Positions 18,748-28,014 of a DNA stretch of 64,000 bases are shown one piece after another. How positions within the stretch are numbered: the first letter of the stretch is position 1; each line of letters opens with the position of its first letter. The stretch comes from JBKBKN01 sp046294625 (GTDB taxonomy: Bacteria > Bacteroidota > Bacteroidia > M30B66), in the NCBI GenBank assembly GCA_046294625.1, contig JBKBKN010000009.1, forward strand, positions 57,016 through 121,015, written 5' to 3'. Made by a program: the position numbers and the translations under genes. A model generated the notes under the pieces. It searched no databases, was not told the DNA's origin, and worked only from the letters and a program-made list of their open reading frames with translations.

Positions 18748-20892
18748 TTAGTTTTTAACGAATCGCAACAGGCGTTTTTCCTCGGCTTGCTCAATTTGAA
18801 GGATATACATTCCCGATTGCAAAGACTTCAGATGGATGGATTGAATGTTTGATGTGTTTTGATAAATATTCTTTTGCAAAACTGCACGCCCATTTAAGTC
18901 TATAACAGACACTAATGCACCATTCAAATCCTGCTCTCTATCAAATCTGATAAATAATTGATCTGTTGCCGGATTTGGAAAAATCTCGATGCTTGCTTTG
19001 CTCAAAGTACCAACCTTCGTAGGAACAGTATCAACGTTGGCTGCGCCGGGAGTGGGTGAATTAAATATCTGCCATTGTGCTGAACCTTCGGTGCTTCGAC
19101 CAAATGATAGGCCTGCTGCAATTGCAGGATAGGAGATGCTGTCAATCAATGTTACGCCATCTTCAGCGTACAAGGACAAAAAGCCGCCGTTCGGGTTTAG
19201 CGTAAAATTGGTATGAATAGGTCCTTGAGAAGTAGTAGCATCGGCCCAGATAAGTCTAAAACCAGCAGCATTGATATCAAGAACATTGCTTCCAACAACC
19301 GGAAAGCGAAACTTGGTGGGATTGGATGATACATCGCTTATGTAGAGATTACTCAAACTTGCAAATTCACCGAGGTTGTAAATCTCAATCCAAGGATCAA
19401 ATTGACCGAATGGATCTTGAATGGTATTGGTGTTAACAGGCATCAATTCATTGAATTGAAAATTGGGAATCACAATCACAGGGCTATCGTTATCTATAAT
19501 CGATACAATGGTGATGGATGGAGATACCGCCTGAAATACAGGGCTAAATTCGGAAATGATAAATTGAACAGTTTCATTGTTTTCAGCTTCCTGATCATCA
19601 AGTGCAATAAATCTGAACGAAACACTCGTAGCACCGATAGGCACGTTCAAAGAAAGGAGGCTGCCAATAGGCGCTGGCGAAAGCAGATAATCCGTAGCAT
19701 CTATTCCTGCTCCATTTTGAATGTTGATACCAATGGTTTGCTGCATGGGTGCAGGCGGATTAATATTAATAACTACATCCACTTCATTGCCTTCTACCAC
19801 ATTGTAGGTATCAGTTGCAAAAGAAAGTTGTGAAAAATTCTGATCAACATTTTGAATCGTAACTACACAGGTTGAAGGTGTTCCGATAGATAAACCTGAG
19901 GTGAGGTTCGCTAATGTAAAGCTCACCACTTCATCCGGTTCAGGAATACCGTCGAGAATAGCTTGAATGCTAAAACTTATGTTGGTTTGATTTGGTGCTA
20001 CATTAATTTCCAGCACATTATTTATTACCGGTGGATTGGTAGTGTAGTCTGCCGGTGATGCCGATCCAAAATGCAAAACATTCATTCTAATGATTTGCGG
20101 TATGGGCTGTGGAAAATTCAGTTGCAACTGAATGGCACTTGGGACGGCACCTTCCTGTATCGTGATGGCATTTTGCAAAAACCGTACTGATGAGGGAAAT
20201 GGTGTGCCTACCGAAAAATTCCATGCAGGCCACATCGAAACACCGGCGATTTGCGGATCATCGTTGCGTGTCCAATAATTAACATTGGTTACAGCCAGAC
20301 GCATTTCTTCAGCTGTGCCAACAAAATTGATTGTAGAGAAAAAGCCATTCTCAAAAAGCTCCTCAGCTGAATTGGTAAAAGCAATCGCATTTTGCCCTAT
20401 TGATAATGGCGCAGGTAAACAAGTAGTCGTATCGCCGTTGTCTGCTCCGCAAACAGGGAGAAAATTCTTGGTAGAAATTGCAGCTATAAAAGATGGAGTG
20501 CCCACCGTACCGGTAAAGGCCAAAATCTGATCACCACCGGACAAATTGGCTAGTTTGCCATTGGCACTACCTCCACCACTCACTTGTGCATTAGCTGCAC
20601 CGCTATCTGTAAATCGAATAATTGTTCCGGTATTAAGCGTTGAACCGGGCGATGTCCAGGTCATTACGGATTCATTTGAAGCAAGATTGCTACCATCCCA
20701 GGCATTGTCGGTAAATCGAATTACCGTATTGGGTGCAATGGGATTGATCACGATAATGGAAAAAATACTGCTTGGCTGTGTTTGTAATCCTATAAATACA
20801 ATATCTCCAGGATTCTGCGCCGATAGTTGAAATATACTCAGCAAAAACACAAACATTAACATTAATCTCTGGGCAAATTTAGGTTTTCTCAT
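18748..20892 (-). CDS. Secreted Calx-beta/lamin-tail protein with T9SS type A sorting signal
   Basis: A 714-residue exported protein. It has a signal peptide (LMFVFLLSIFQLSAQ, cleavage about 25), an N-terminal beta domain (about 28-230), two Calx-beta-like modules (about 240-350 and 352-465), a lamin-tail domain (about 475-620, FNELMPVNTNTIQD and DPWIEIYNL), and a C-terminal T9SS type A domain beginning at IFPNPATDQLFIRF and ending in LLRFVKN. It is predicted to cross the outer membrane by the type IX system and be surface-attached or released. Calx-beta modules often bind Ca2+. No catalytic motif is seen, so adhesion or matrix roles are only a guess. It has its own upstream region. Confidence 0.85.
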   Translation of the reverse strand: MRKPKFAQRLMLMFVFLLSIFQLSAQNPGDIVFIGLQTQPSSIFSIIVINPIAPNTVIRFTDNAWDGSNLASNESVMTWTSPGSTLNTGTIIRFTDSGAANAQVSGGGSANGKLANLSGGDQILAFTGTVGTPSFIAAISTKNFLPVCGADNGDTTTCLPAPLSIGQNAIAFTNSAEELFENGFFSTINFVGTAEEMRLAVTNVNYWTRNDDPQIAGVSMWPAWNFSVGTPFPSSVRFLQNAITIQEGAVPSAIQLQLNFPQPIPQIIRMNVLHFGSASPADYTTNPPVINNVLEINVAPNQTNISFSIQAILDGIPEPDEVVSFTLANLTSGLSIGTPSTCVVTIQNVDQNFSQLSFATDTYNVVEGNEVDVVININPPAPMQQTIGINIQNGAGIDATDYLLSPAPIGSLLSLNVPIGATSVSFRFIALDDQEAENNETVQFIISEFSPVFQAVSPSITIVSIIDNDSPVIVIPNFQFNELMPVNTNTIQDPFGQFDPWIEIYNLGEFASLSNLYISDVSSNPTKFRFPVVGSNVLDINAAGFRLIWADATTSQGPIHTNFTLNPNGGFLSLYAEDGVTLIDSISYPAIAAGLSFGRSTEGSAQWQIFNSPTPGAANVDTVPTKVGTLSKASIEIFPNPATDQLFIRFDREQDLNGALVSVIDLNGRAVLQKNIYQNTSNIQSIHLKSLQSGMYILQIEQAEEKRLLRFVKN

Positions 20893-20950
20893 GGTTAAAT
20901 ATTTACAATTTACTGATTATCAATAAATTATTTCAACATTAAAATCTTGG

Positions 20951-20968
20951 CAAAATTAAACAAAATTA
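20951..20968 (-). promoter_or_regulatory. Two candidate -7 boxes upstream of the lamin-tail gene
   Basis: On the minus strand, TAATTTTG occurs twice (complement of 20951-20958 and 20961-20968), each a perfect TAnnTTTG box. No TTTG is found 19-21 bases farther upstream of either one, so only the -7 element is supported. Confidence 0.35.
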
Positions 20969-21065
20969 TACGCTAATCCTAAGAATTTGTTCCCCAACAC
21001 ACGATGAATCTGTAATTCTGCTGCACGATTTGCAAGCTGATAAATGATTAATTTCGCATCAACCA

Positions 21066-21263
21066 ATGATTGGAAACTACCCCTTCTTTAAAATGATACT
21101 GCTCACCACGATTATTCTTGGTGTTCCCTTTGTCGTGCTTAAGCTGATTATGTGGTTTGTGGAAAAACCATCTGAAGACAAGAAGCCTTCAAATCACCCA
21201 AGCGCCAAATTGGAAAGCCAGACTATAAGTAAATCAATCGAACACAACGCCTCGGAAGAATAG
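21066..21263 (+). CDS. Small membrane protein of unknown function
   Basis: A 65-residue reading frame with one clear hydrophobic helix (MILLTTIILGVPFVVLKLIM, about residues 10-29) and a charged, serine-rich C-terminal tail. It stands alone between the lamin-tail gene and uvrC. A TAATTTCG element at 21049-21056 could be a -7 box, giving an almost leaderless transcript. I do not recognise a family. The helix plus hydrophilic tail layout makes it more plausible than random, but it could be spurious. Confidence 0.5.
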   Translation: MIGNYPFFKMILLTTIILGVPFVVLKLIMWFVEKPSEDKKPSNHPSAKLESQTISKSIEHNASEE

Positions 21264-21349
21264 CCATAAACCAAATCAATAAGAGGAATTATCTTAAGTT
21301 TATTTGTTTCTGCAATTGATGACAAATAATCCAGCATCAGTTTTTCCTT

Positions 21350-21357
21350 TAATTTTG
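21350..21357 (+). promoter_or_regulatory. Candidate -7 box of uvrC
   Basis: TAATTTTG is a perfect TAnnTTTG match only 7 bases before the uvrC ATG at 21365, which would imply a leaderless or nearly leaderless message, or a start at the next ATG (21371). No -33 TTTG is found at the right spacing. Confidence 0.35.
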
Positions 21358-21364
21358 CCATGCG

Positions 21365-23185
21365 ATGGCAATGGATAGCGCTTCTCACCTTCAGCTCATT
21401 CTTAAAACCCTTCCTGATAAACCAGGGGTGTATCAATATTATGATGTTGAAGGTAAAATACTCTATGTTGGCAAGGCCAAAAGTTTAAAAAAGCGTGTGA
21501 ATTCTTATTTTACAAAAGAACGCTTTGAAAGTGGAAGAACGCGTGTGCTTGTGTCAAAAATTGCCGACATTAAAACCATCATAGTCGATTCTGAGTTGGA
21601 TGCGTTATTGCTGGAAAACAACCTGATTAAACAATTGCAGCCCAGATTTAATGTTCTGCTCAAAGATGACAAGAGCTTTCCGTGGATCGTAATCAAAAAC
21701 GAGCCATTTCCAAGAATTTTCCCGACAAGAAGAAAAATTTCAGATGGCTCTGAATACTTTGGTCCCTACCCTTCAGTGAAAGTGATGCGCACATTGCTGG
21801 ATACCATCAAGCAACTTTATCCAAGAAGAACCTGCAACCTCAATCTAACCGAAAAAAACATTGCTGCGGGCAAATTCAAAGTTTGCTTGGAATACCACAT
21901 TCACAATTGCAAAGGCCCATGCGAAGGACACCAATCGCAAGCAGAATATGATGAAATGATTGCCGAAATTAGGCAGTTTATTAAAGGCAAACTGAATGAT
22001 CTGGTTGGTATGCTCAAAAATCGAATGATGGAGCATGCCACGGCATTTGAATTTGAGAAGGCTCAGGTAATCAAAGAAAGGATAGAACTGATTGAAAAAT
22101 ACAAAAGCAAATCAACTATCGTAAATCCAGCTATCAAGAATGTGGATGTATTTTCCTTTCATCAGGATGAAACAATAGCGCATGTCAATTACCTGAAAGT
22201 GATTGATGGATGTATTGTGCAAGGGCACACCATTGAACTTCGCAAAAAGCTGGATGAAAGTCCCGAAGAGCTTTTAGCAATTGCAATTGCCGAAATGCGC
22301 ATACAGTTTGAGAGCGATTCCAAAGAAGCCATCGTTCCCTTTTTACCTGATATTGAAACAGATTCAATCCATTTTACCATTCCGCAGCGTGGCGATAAAA
22401 AACAACTTCTTGAACTTTCGGAACGAAACCTTTGGCAATACATTAAAGATAAACAGAAACAAATTGAACTCATCGATCCTGAACGGCATACCAAGCGTGT
22501 GCTCGAAACTTTAAAAAAAGACCTTCGCTTGCCTGAGTTGCCGCGACATATCGAATGCTTCGATAACTCCAATTTTCAGGGCGCTTACCCGGTTTCAGCG
22601 ATGGTTTGTTTCAAAGATGCCAAACCTTCAAAACAAGACTATCGTCATTACAATGTTAAAACTGTTGAAGGGCCAAACGACTTTGCTACGATGGAAGAAG
22701 TGATTTATCGTCGATACAGTCACCTACTCGAAAACAGTGAACCACTTCCTCAGCTCATTGTGATAGATGGTGGAAAGGGGCAGTTAAGCGCTGCTTTACA
22801 AAGCCTGGAAAAACTTGGACTGAGAGGAAAAATTTCTATCATTGGCATTGCCAAAAGGCTAGAAGAAATCTATTTTCCCGACGATTCAATTCCACTTTAT
22901 ATTGATAAAAAATCGGAATCGCTGAAGGTGATCCAACAGCTGCGCAACGAAGCTCACCGATTTGGCATTACTCACCACCGGAAGAGAAGAGAAAAAGGCA
23001 CCATAAAAACTGAGCTTTCAGAAATTAAAGGAATTGGAGACTCCACAGCTTCAGAACTTTTAAGAGCATTCAAGTCCGTAAAAAAAATTAAAACTCTGGG
23101 CTTAAATGAACTTACAGAAAAAATTGGCCTAGCGAAAGCGCAATTGGTCTACCAACATTTTCAACAAGAGCATGCATCCAAATAG
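21365..23185 (+). CDS. uvrC: Excinuclease ABC subunit C
   Basis: A 606-residue UvrC with all expected domains: the GIY-YIG nuclease for the 3' incision (GVYQYY 21-26, LYVG 33-36), a central region with cysteines (around CKGPCEG), a UVR motif that contacts UvrB (about 205-240), the RNase H-like C-terminal nuclease for the 5' incision (FDNSNFQGAYPVSAMV, VIDGGKGQL, AHRFGITHHR), and a terminal helix-hairpin-helix pair (IKGIGDSTASELL). It works with UvrA and UvrB in nucleotide excision repair. The start could be either ATG 21365 or 21371. Its last 14 bases overlap the following epimerase gene. Confidence 0.97.
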   Translation: MAMDSASHLQLILKTLPDKPGVYQYYDVEGKILYVGKAKSLKKRVNSYFTKERFESGRTRVLVSKIADIKTIIVDSELDALLLENNLIKQLQPRFNVLLKDDKSFPWIVIKNEPFPRIFPTRRKISDGSEYFGPYPSVKVMRTLLDTIKQLYPRRTCNLNLTEKNIAAGKFKVCLEYHIHNCKGPCEGHQSQAEYDEMIAEIRQFIKGKLNDLVGMLKNRMMEHATAFEFEKAQVIKERIELIEKYKSKSTIVNPAIKNVDVFSFHQDETIAHVNYLKVIDGCIVQGHTIELRKKLDESPEELLAIAIAEMRIQFESDSKEAIVPFLPDIETDSIHFTIPQRGDKKQLLELSERNLWQYIKDKQKQIELIDPERHTKRVLETLKKDLRLPELPRHIECFDNSNFQGAYPVSAMVCFKDAKPSKQDYRHYNVKTVEGPNDFATMEEVIYRRYSHLLENSEPLPQLIVIDGGKGQLSAALQSLEKLGLRGKISIIGIAKRLEEIYFPDDSIPLYIDKKSESLKVIQQLRNEAHRFGITHHRKRREKGTIKTELSEIKGIGDSTASELLRAFKSVKKIKTLGLNELTEKIGLAKAQLVYQHFQQEHASK

Positions 23186-24152
23186 CTCCACGCACATATT
23201 GGTAACTGGAGCTGCAGGTTTCATTGGTTCGCATTTGTGCGATGCTTTACTCCCTAAGGGCTACAGAGTTACTGGTGTGGATAACCTGAGCTTTGGTAGT
23301 CTCGACAATCTAACATGGGCTTATCAGCATCAATTATTTGATTTTCAACAAAAAGAAATTCAACAGCTACTTAAAGAATGTGATCAAAATATTGATGTGA
23401 TTGTGCATTTGGCTTCGAAAAAAATTCCCCGCTACGATCATTCCTTCCAAACCATCGATGAAAACATCCGAAATACGCAAGCTGTAGTTGAGTTTGCAAT
23501 AAAATCGAAAAGTCGTCTGTTGTTCGCATCCACTTCTGATGTGTATGGCAAGAACACAATTACCCCATATCATGAAGAGAGCGACCTGGTATTGGGCTCA
23601 AGCACAGTAAAACGATGGGCTTATGCCGCTTCGAAAATTGCATCGGAACATTTGATCTTAGGGGCTGCTCAAGCGCATGATTTATCAGCTGTTATCTTTC
23701 GCTTTTTTGGCACTTACGGCCCACGGCAACATCGCTCCTGGTGGGGAGGTCCGCAAAGTGTTTTTATCGATCAGGTGCTTCAAAATGAACCGATTGAAAT
23801 ACATGGCGATGGACAGCAAGTGCGTTCTTTTGTTTATATCGACGATTTGATAAATGGTATTGTTCAGACGATTGATAAACCAGAAATAAAAGGTATTTAT
23901 AATCTGTGCACCAAGCCCTGTGATGCGGTTAGTATCAAACAATTGGCCTGTCAAATTCATAAACTCATTCGCCCAAACGAAACCATCAAAATAAAATATA
24001 TTCCATACAGCACCTTTGGTCGCTATGAAGATGTGATGAGACGAACCGGTTTGTTTGATAAGGCGCAAAACGATTTTGGCTTCATGCCTCAAACAGATTT
24101 AATCACCGGTTTGCTGAAAACCATTGAATGGCATCGCAGCGTCAAAGGATAA
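23172..24152 (+). CDS. NAD-dependent sugar-nucleotide epimerase/dehydratase
   Basis: A 326-residue extended SDR protein. The NAD loop is GAAGFIG (13-19), the serine region STSDVYG is at about 120-126, and the catalytic pair is Tyr151/Lys155 (WAYAASK). The RFFGTYGPRQ and HGDGQQVRSFVYIDDL segments are typical of GalE/GDP-mannose/UDP-glucuronate-type enzymes. The substrate cannot be fixed; a sugar-nucleotide 4-epimerase or dehydratase is likely. It overlaps uvrC by 14 bases, indicating cotranscription, but no other glycan gene is adjacent; a remnant of a decayed gene follows. Confidence 0.82.
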   Translation: MHPNSSTHILVTGAAGFIGSHLCDALLPKGYRVTGVDNLSFGSLDNLTWAYQHQLFDFQQKEIQQLLKECDQNIDVIVHLASKKIPRYDHSFQTIDENIRNTQAVVEFAIKSKSRLLFASTSDVYGKNTITPYHEESDLVLGSSTVKRWAYAASKIASEHLILGAAQAHDLSAVIFRFFGTYGPRQHRSWWGGPQSVFIDQVLQNEPIEIHGDGQQVRSFVYIDDLINGIVQTIDKPEIKGIYNLCTKPCDAVSIKQLACQIHKLIRPNETIKIKYIPYSTFGRYEDVMRRTGLFDKAQNDFGFMPQTDLITGLLKTIEWHRSVKG

Positions 24153-24210
24153 TTTCATCTTTCCCATGCAGCTTCAGAAATGAACACTCGTCTGAACTGA
24201 TAAAATAGGT

Positions 24211-24437
24211 CTATGCAATAGCTACCGTATCGGCCAAAATGCCTATGAGAATTAAATTTTCTTTTCTGCCGTTGATGAGATGAAATTTGCTGTGATCAAA
24301 AACTGTATAATAATCCCGTTGAAATTTGCAGGATCATACGCATGGTTGAATCGTAAAGTATCGCCGGTGGCATAACGAATCGTGTAATAGTCTTGCAAAA
24401 CTGGGCCTATCATGCGCACAGAGACACCATGAATATA
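24211..24437 (-). pseudogene. Remnant of an unidentified coding sequence
   Basis: On the minus strand a frame reads YIHGVSVRMIGPVLQDYYTI and then RYATGDTLRFNHAYDPANFN, and after a one-base frame change near 24290-24305 continues as DYYTVFDHSKFHLINGRKEN and LILIGILADTVAIA to a stop at 24211-24213. Both parts have natural-looking protein composition and join smoothly, whereas the opposite strand is not coding. There is an in-frame stop at the 5' end and no start codon with context, so it looks like the C-terminal end of a lost gene. I do not recognise the family. Confidence 0.45.
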
Positions 24438-24724
24438 TCATGACAATAACTTGGTTTATGACATGAATGCAGGAAAACCATGCAACAAAAATTAAAGAAA
24501 ATCCAAGATCCAATCCTATAGCGTAGCATGAAATGAGTTAGTAGAAGTTTTGGCAAAACTAGCGATTTACTTGGTATGAAAACGGAAGTTAAAGAATAAA
24601 GCTATTTCCTATTTCACAAAATAATCAATATTTACTTGTCAACTTTCCAATGCTTTTGGTGTTCGTTTATCAAATTAAAATTTATTTTAACAGCGATTGA
24701 TAAATTTTCAATGACTTGTTTTTA

Positions 24725-24732
24725 TAAATTTG
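24725..24732 (+). promoter_or_regulatory. Candidate -7 box for pdhB
   Basis: TAAATTTG is a perfect TAnnTTTG match 19 bases before the ATG at 24752. The nearest upstream TTG (24697-24699) is 25 bases away, longer than the usual 19-21, so only the -7 element is well supported. Confidence 0.45.
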
Positions 24733-24751
24733 CCCCAAATTTTTGATAAGC

Positions 24752-25741
24752 ATGAGCAACCGTGTGATACAATTCAGAGAAGCATTGCGTGAGGCAATGT
24801 CAGAGGAAATGCGCAGAGATGAGCGAATTTTTCTGATGGGAGAAGAAGTAGCCGAATATGATGGCGCTTACAAAGTAAGTCAAGGTATGTTGGCCGAATT
24901 TGGCGAAAAAAGAGTCATTGATACCCCAATTGCAGAATTAGGTTTTGCAGGAATTGGTGTAGGTGCCGCTATGAACGGACTCCGCCCAATTATAGAATTC
25001 ATGACCTTCAATTTTTCGCTCGTAGCTATTGACCAAGTGATCAACTCTGCTGCGAAAATGATGTCGATGTCAGGAGGTCAGTTTCAAGTGCCGATTGTTT
25101 TTCGAGGCCCAACGGCTTCGGCAGGGATGCTTAGTTCGCAGCACTCACAAGCATTTGATAATTGGTATGCCAACTGTCCGGGATTGAAGGTGATTGTTCC
25201 TTCCAACCCCTACGATGCAAAAGGATTACTCAAATCTGCTATTCGCGACAACGATCCGGTAATTTTCATGGAATCGGAGCAGATGTATGGCGATAAAGGC
25301 GAAGTTCCTGTAGGAGAATATCTTATCCCAATCGGGAAAGCAGATATTAAGCGAAGCGGCAGCGATGTAACCATTGTTTCTTTTGGAAAAATCATTAAAA
25401 CAGCCTATCAAGCTGCTGAAGAATTGGCTAAAGATGGAATTGAAGCCGAAATCATCGATCTGCGTACCATCCGTCCGATAGATTATGCAACTGTGATTGA
25501 GTCGGTAAAAAAGACCAATCGACTTGTAATCGTAGAAGAAGCATGGCCACTTGGTTCTATCGCTACTGAGGTTGCCTTTAAAGTACAAAAAGATGCATTT
25601 GATTATTTAGATGCACCGGTGATTAGAGTGACATCGGCTGATGTACCTCTCCCCTATGCACCTACTCTTATTGAGGCTTATCTACCAAATGCAGAACGTA
25701 TCATCAAAGCGGTGAAACAAGTGATGTATGTGAGCAAATAA
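24752..25741 (+). CDS. pdhB: Pyruvate dehydrogenase E1 component, beta subunit
   Basis: A 329-residue transketolase-like beta subunit (ATG 24752 preferred to the TTG three codons upstream). Characteristic segments are [40 protein letters not shown], the E1-beta [19 protein letters not shown] and the C-terminal [14 protein letters not shown]. With the alpha subunit it forms the thiamine-diphosphate E1 that decarboxylates pyruvate and passes acetyl to the lipoyl E2. The alpha subunit, E2 and E3 are not in the window, so the gene is separated from its partners. Branched-chain E1-beta is an alternative, but the LSSQHSQ region fits pyruvate E1. A terminator follows. Confidence 0.9.
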   Translation: MSNRVIQFREALREAMSEEMRRDERIFLMGEEVAEYDGAYKVSQGMLAEFGEKRVIDTPIAELGFAGIGVGAAMNGLRPIIEFMTFNFSLVAIDQVINSAAKMMSMSGGQFQVPIVFRGPTASAGMLSSQHSQAFDNWYANCPGLKVIVPSNPYDAKGLLKSAIRDNDPVIFMESEQMYGDKGEVPVGEYLIPIGKADIKRSGSDVTIVSFGKIIKTAYQAAEELAKDGIEAEIIDLRTIRPIDYATVIESVKKTNRLVIVEEAWPLGSIATEVAFKVQKDAFDYLDAPVIRVTSADVPLPYAPTLIEAYLPNAERIIKAVKQVMYVSK

Positions 25742-25770
25742 GGTTTTCATAATAGACAAATAAACAACAA

Positions 25771-25812
25771 TAAGAAAACGCCTTGGACTTATAACTCTAA
25801 GGCGTTTTCTTA
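25771..25812 (+). terminator. Rho-independent terminator after pdhB
   Basis: AAGAAAACGCCTT (25772-25784) pairs perfectly with AAGGCGTTTTCTT (25799-25811) around a 14-base loop; the T-rich end of the stem gives the U-tract. The symmetric A and T tracts allow it to work on either strand. Confidence 0.85.
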
Positions 25813-25911
25813 TGCTTTGACACACAGAAAACTTGTGGTATTGCTTGTAAATATGTGAGTAATGAGAAGAATTCCCTAATTTTAGCTATCCTTGTTTTTT
25901 GAAACAAAACC

Positions 25912-27402
25912 ATGTCGGAAAAGAAATATATACTAGCTATTGACCAGGGAACTACTTCTTCGCGTGCTATCATATTCGACAAGCATCTAAAAGCAGTAGG
26001 ATCAGCACAAGAAGAATTTAATCAATATTTTCCCAGAGCAGGTTATGTAGAGCAGGAACCAGAAGAGATTTGGCAATCGGTGGTGAATGTCGTTTCTCAG
26101 GCTATGTACAATGCCCGCATTACAAAGGATGAAGTGATTTGCTTAGGTATTACCAACCAACGCGAAACCACGATTTTGTGGGACAAAACAAATTCAAAAC
26201 CAGTTCACCGAGCCATCGTGTGGCAATCAAGACAGTCTGCATCTATCTGCGAGCAATGGAAATCTGCAGGTTGGGAACATTTGATAAAAGATAAAACAGG
26301 TTTAGTTATCGATGCCTATTTTTCCGCAAGCAAAATCAAGTGGATATTCGATAAATTTCCTGAACTTGAAGCAAAAGCTTATAAAGGAGAAATTGCATTT
26401 GGCACTGTTGACAGTTGGCTAATTTGGAAACTAACCAATGGTGCCGTTCATGCGAGCGATGTAAGTAATGCATCCAGAACCATGTTGATGAATTTAAAAA
26501 GTTGTCAATGGGATAGTGAATTGTTGCATATGTTTCAGATTCCTCAACAAATGCTACCGGAAATAAAATTAAACACAGACCATTTTGGCATTTGCAAGAT
26601 TGCCGGACTTGAAGGCATTCCTATCATGGGCGTAGCCGGTGATCAGCAGTCGGCACTTTTCGGACAGCTTTGTTTTGAAAGCGGACAAGCAAAAAACACC
26701 TATGGAACCGGTTGCTTTATGCTGATGAATACCGGTGATCAGATTATTCAAAGTCAATTCGGCTTATTGAGCACGGTTGCCTGGAAAACCAATCATCAAA
26801 CATGCTATGCGCTCGAAGGAAGTGTTTTCGCGGCGGGATCAGCAATTCAGTGGTTAAGAGATTCATTGGGAATAATCAATCACAGCAACGAAACAGAAGC
26901 CATTGCAACAAGTATTGACGACAGTGATGGTGTGTTTTTTGTTCCGGCTTTGACAGGACTTGGAACGCCTTATTGGAAAAGCGAAGCCAAGGGTATCATT
27001 AGTGGTTTGAGCCGTGGTACAGGCAAAGCACATATTGTTAGAGCTGCGCTTGAATCTATGGCCTTTCAAAGTGCAGAAGTATTTGACATCATGCAAAGAG
27101 AATCCGGACTGAGTCTGCAAAGCCTTGGGGTGGACGGAGGAGCGTCTGATAATAATTTTGTGATGCAATTTCAGTCCGATCTTTTGCAATGTGAAGTAAT
27201 CAGGCCGGTTAATAGAGAAACTACAGCTATTGGCGCTGCCATGATGGCCGGAATGGCATCAGGTGTTTGGAAAGACCTGAAAGAGCTAAAAAACCTTGTT
27301 CAGACAGACCGAGTTTTTAGGCCTCAGTTATCAAAATCATTGGTTGATAGCAAGCTCAAGCAATGGAAAACGGCAGTTAATCAATGTATGTTTGGCCTTT
27401 AG
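25912..27402 (+). CDS. glpK: Glycerol kinase
   Basis: A 496-residue FGGY-family kinase. The phosphate-binding DQGTTSSRA (11-19), the glycerol-contact region ITNQRETTILWD, the FGTVDSWLIWKL signature, YGTGCFMLMNTG and the C-terminal GGASDNNFVMQFQSDLL are all glycerol kinase hallmarks. It phosphorylates glycerol with ATP to sn-glycerol 3-phosphate. The usual partners glpF and glpD are not adjacent. A weak TATCCTTG box at 25887-25894 may be its -7 element. It is followed 12 bases later by an unrelated haem lipoprotein gene. Confidence 0.95.
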   Translation: MSEKKYILAIDQGTTSSRAIIFDKHLKAVGSAQEEFNQYFPRAGYVEQEPEEIWQSVVNVVSQAMYNARITKDEVICLGITNQRETTILWDKTNSKPVHRAIVWQSRQSASICEQWKSAGWEHLIKDKTGLVIDAYFSASKIKWIFDKFPELEAKAYKGEIAFGTVDSWLIWKLTNGAVHASDVSNASRTMLMNLKSCQWDSELLHMFQIPQQMLPEIKLNTDHFGICKIAGLEGIPIMGVAGDQQSALFGQLCFESGQAKNTYGTGCFMLMNTGDQIIQSQFGLLSTVAWKTNHQTCYALEGSVFAAGSAIQWLRDSLGIINHSNETEAIATSIDDSDGVFFVPALTGLGTPYWKSEAKGIISGLSRGTGKAHIVRAALESMAFQSAEVFDIMQRESGLSLQSLGVDGGASDNNFVMQFQSDLLQCEVIRPVNRETTAIGAAMMAGMASGVWKDLKELKNLVQTDRVFRPQLSKSLVDSKLKQWKTAVNQCMFGL

Positions 27403-27414
27403 AATTGATTAAGT

Positions 27415-28014
27415 ATGAGAAAAATCTACGCTAATCCCATCATCAATATCAACCGAATATTTTTTACCATAACTGTAATATTAATGCTTTCTTGTCAAAG
27501 CGATAAAGCATTAAAAGAGCAGTACCGTCAACAAGGAAAACTGATTGCTTCGGAATCCTTTCAAGCATTAAGCAAAGCTTTGAGCAATTCTATGATAACT
27601 TTAGGTATTCAACAGTCAATCGATTTTTGCCATAGTCGTGCTTATCCTATTACTGATTCTCTCTCTGCTGTGTATCAGGCAGAAGTTAAACGCATGGCGC
27701 TGAGAAACAGAAATCCTGAAAATGAGGCTGACGAACTTGCAGCTCAACTTATCAATCACTACATACAACTAAAATCTGAAAATAATGATTTGACTGAAAC
27801 GGATACTATCATTAGAGTTTCAAAAGATAGCTATCGTTATTTCAAGCCGATTTTACTTCAGGGGCAATGCTTGGTTTGCCATGGAAAACCAAGAGAAGAA
27901 ATTATCGATCCGGTGTATACCCTGATTTTAGAAAAATACCCCAACGATAATGCGATTAATTTTGGAATTGGCGATGTAAGGGGCATCTGGAGTATTTCCT
28001 TCAAAAAGCCTTAG
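27415..28014 (+). CDS. DUF3365 (Tll0287-like) haem lipoprotein
   Basis: A 199-residue exported lipoprotein: hydrophobic leader followed by the lipobox LMLSC (Cys27). The mature part matches the DUF3365/Tll0287-like sensor domain and contains one c-type haem site, CLVCH (Cys152, Cys155, His156), so it is predicted to carry a covalently attached haem in the periplasm. An additional FCHSRA segment (Cys72) matches the conserved helix of this family. Such domains are proposed to sense redox state or gases; here there is no signalling domain attached. It overlaps the 3' end of the facing methyltransferase gene by 4 bases. Confidence 0.82.
   Translation: MRKIYANPIININRIFFTITVILMLSCQSDKALKEQYRQQGKLIASESFQALSKALSNSMITLGIQQSIDFCHSRAYPITDSLSAVYQAEVKRMALRNRNPENEADELAAQLINHYIQLKSENNDLTETDTIIRVSKDSYRYFKPILLQGQCLVCHGKPREEIIDPVYTLILEKYPNDNAINFGIGDVRGIWSISFKKP

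Larger units (their letters stand above)
24153..24751. other. 599-base region without an intact gene
   Basis: This gap between the epimerase gene and pdhB holds a short decayed coding remnant on the minus strand (24211-24437, listed separately) and a promoter-like -7 box near its right end. The stretch 24438-24720 shows only AT-rich sequence with no open frame or strong hairpin that I can see. Confidence 0.6.

Noticed and set aside
19402..19833. A 143-codon plus-strand frame opposite the lamin-tail gene
   Set aside because: The minus strand encodes clear Calx-beta and lamin-tail domains across this region; the other frame is a shadow.
24743..24751. TTG start for pdhB three codons upstream
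   Set aside because: The ATG at 24752 matches family N-termini ([15 protein letters not shown]) and needs no rare start.
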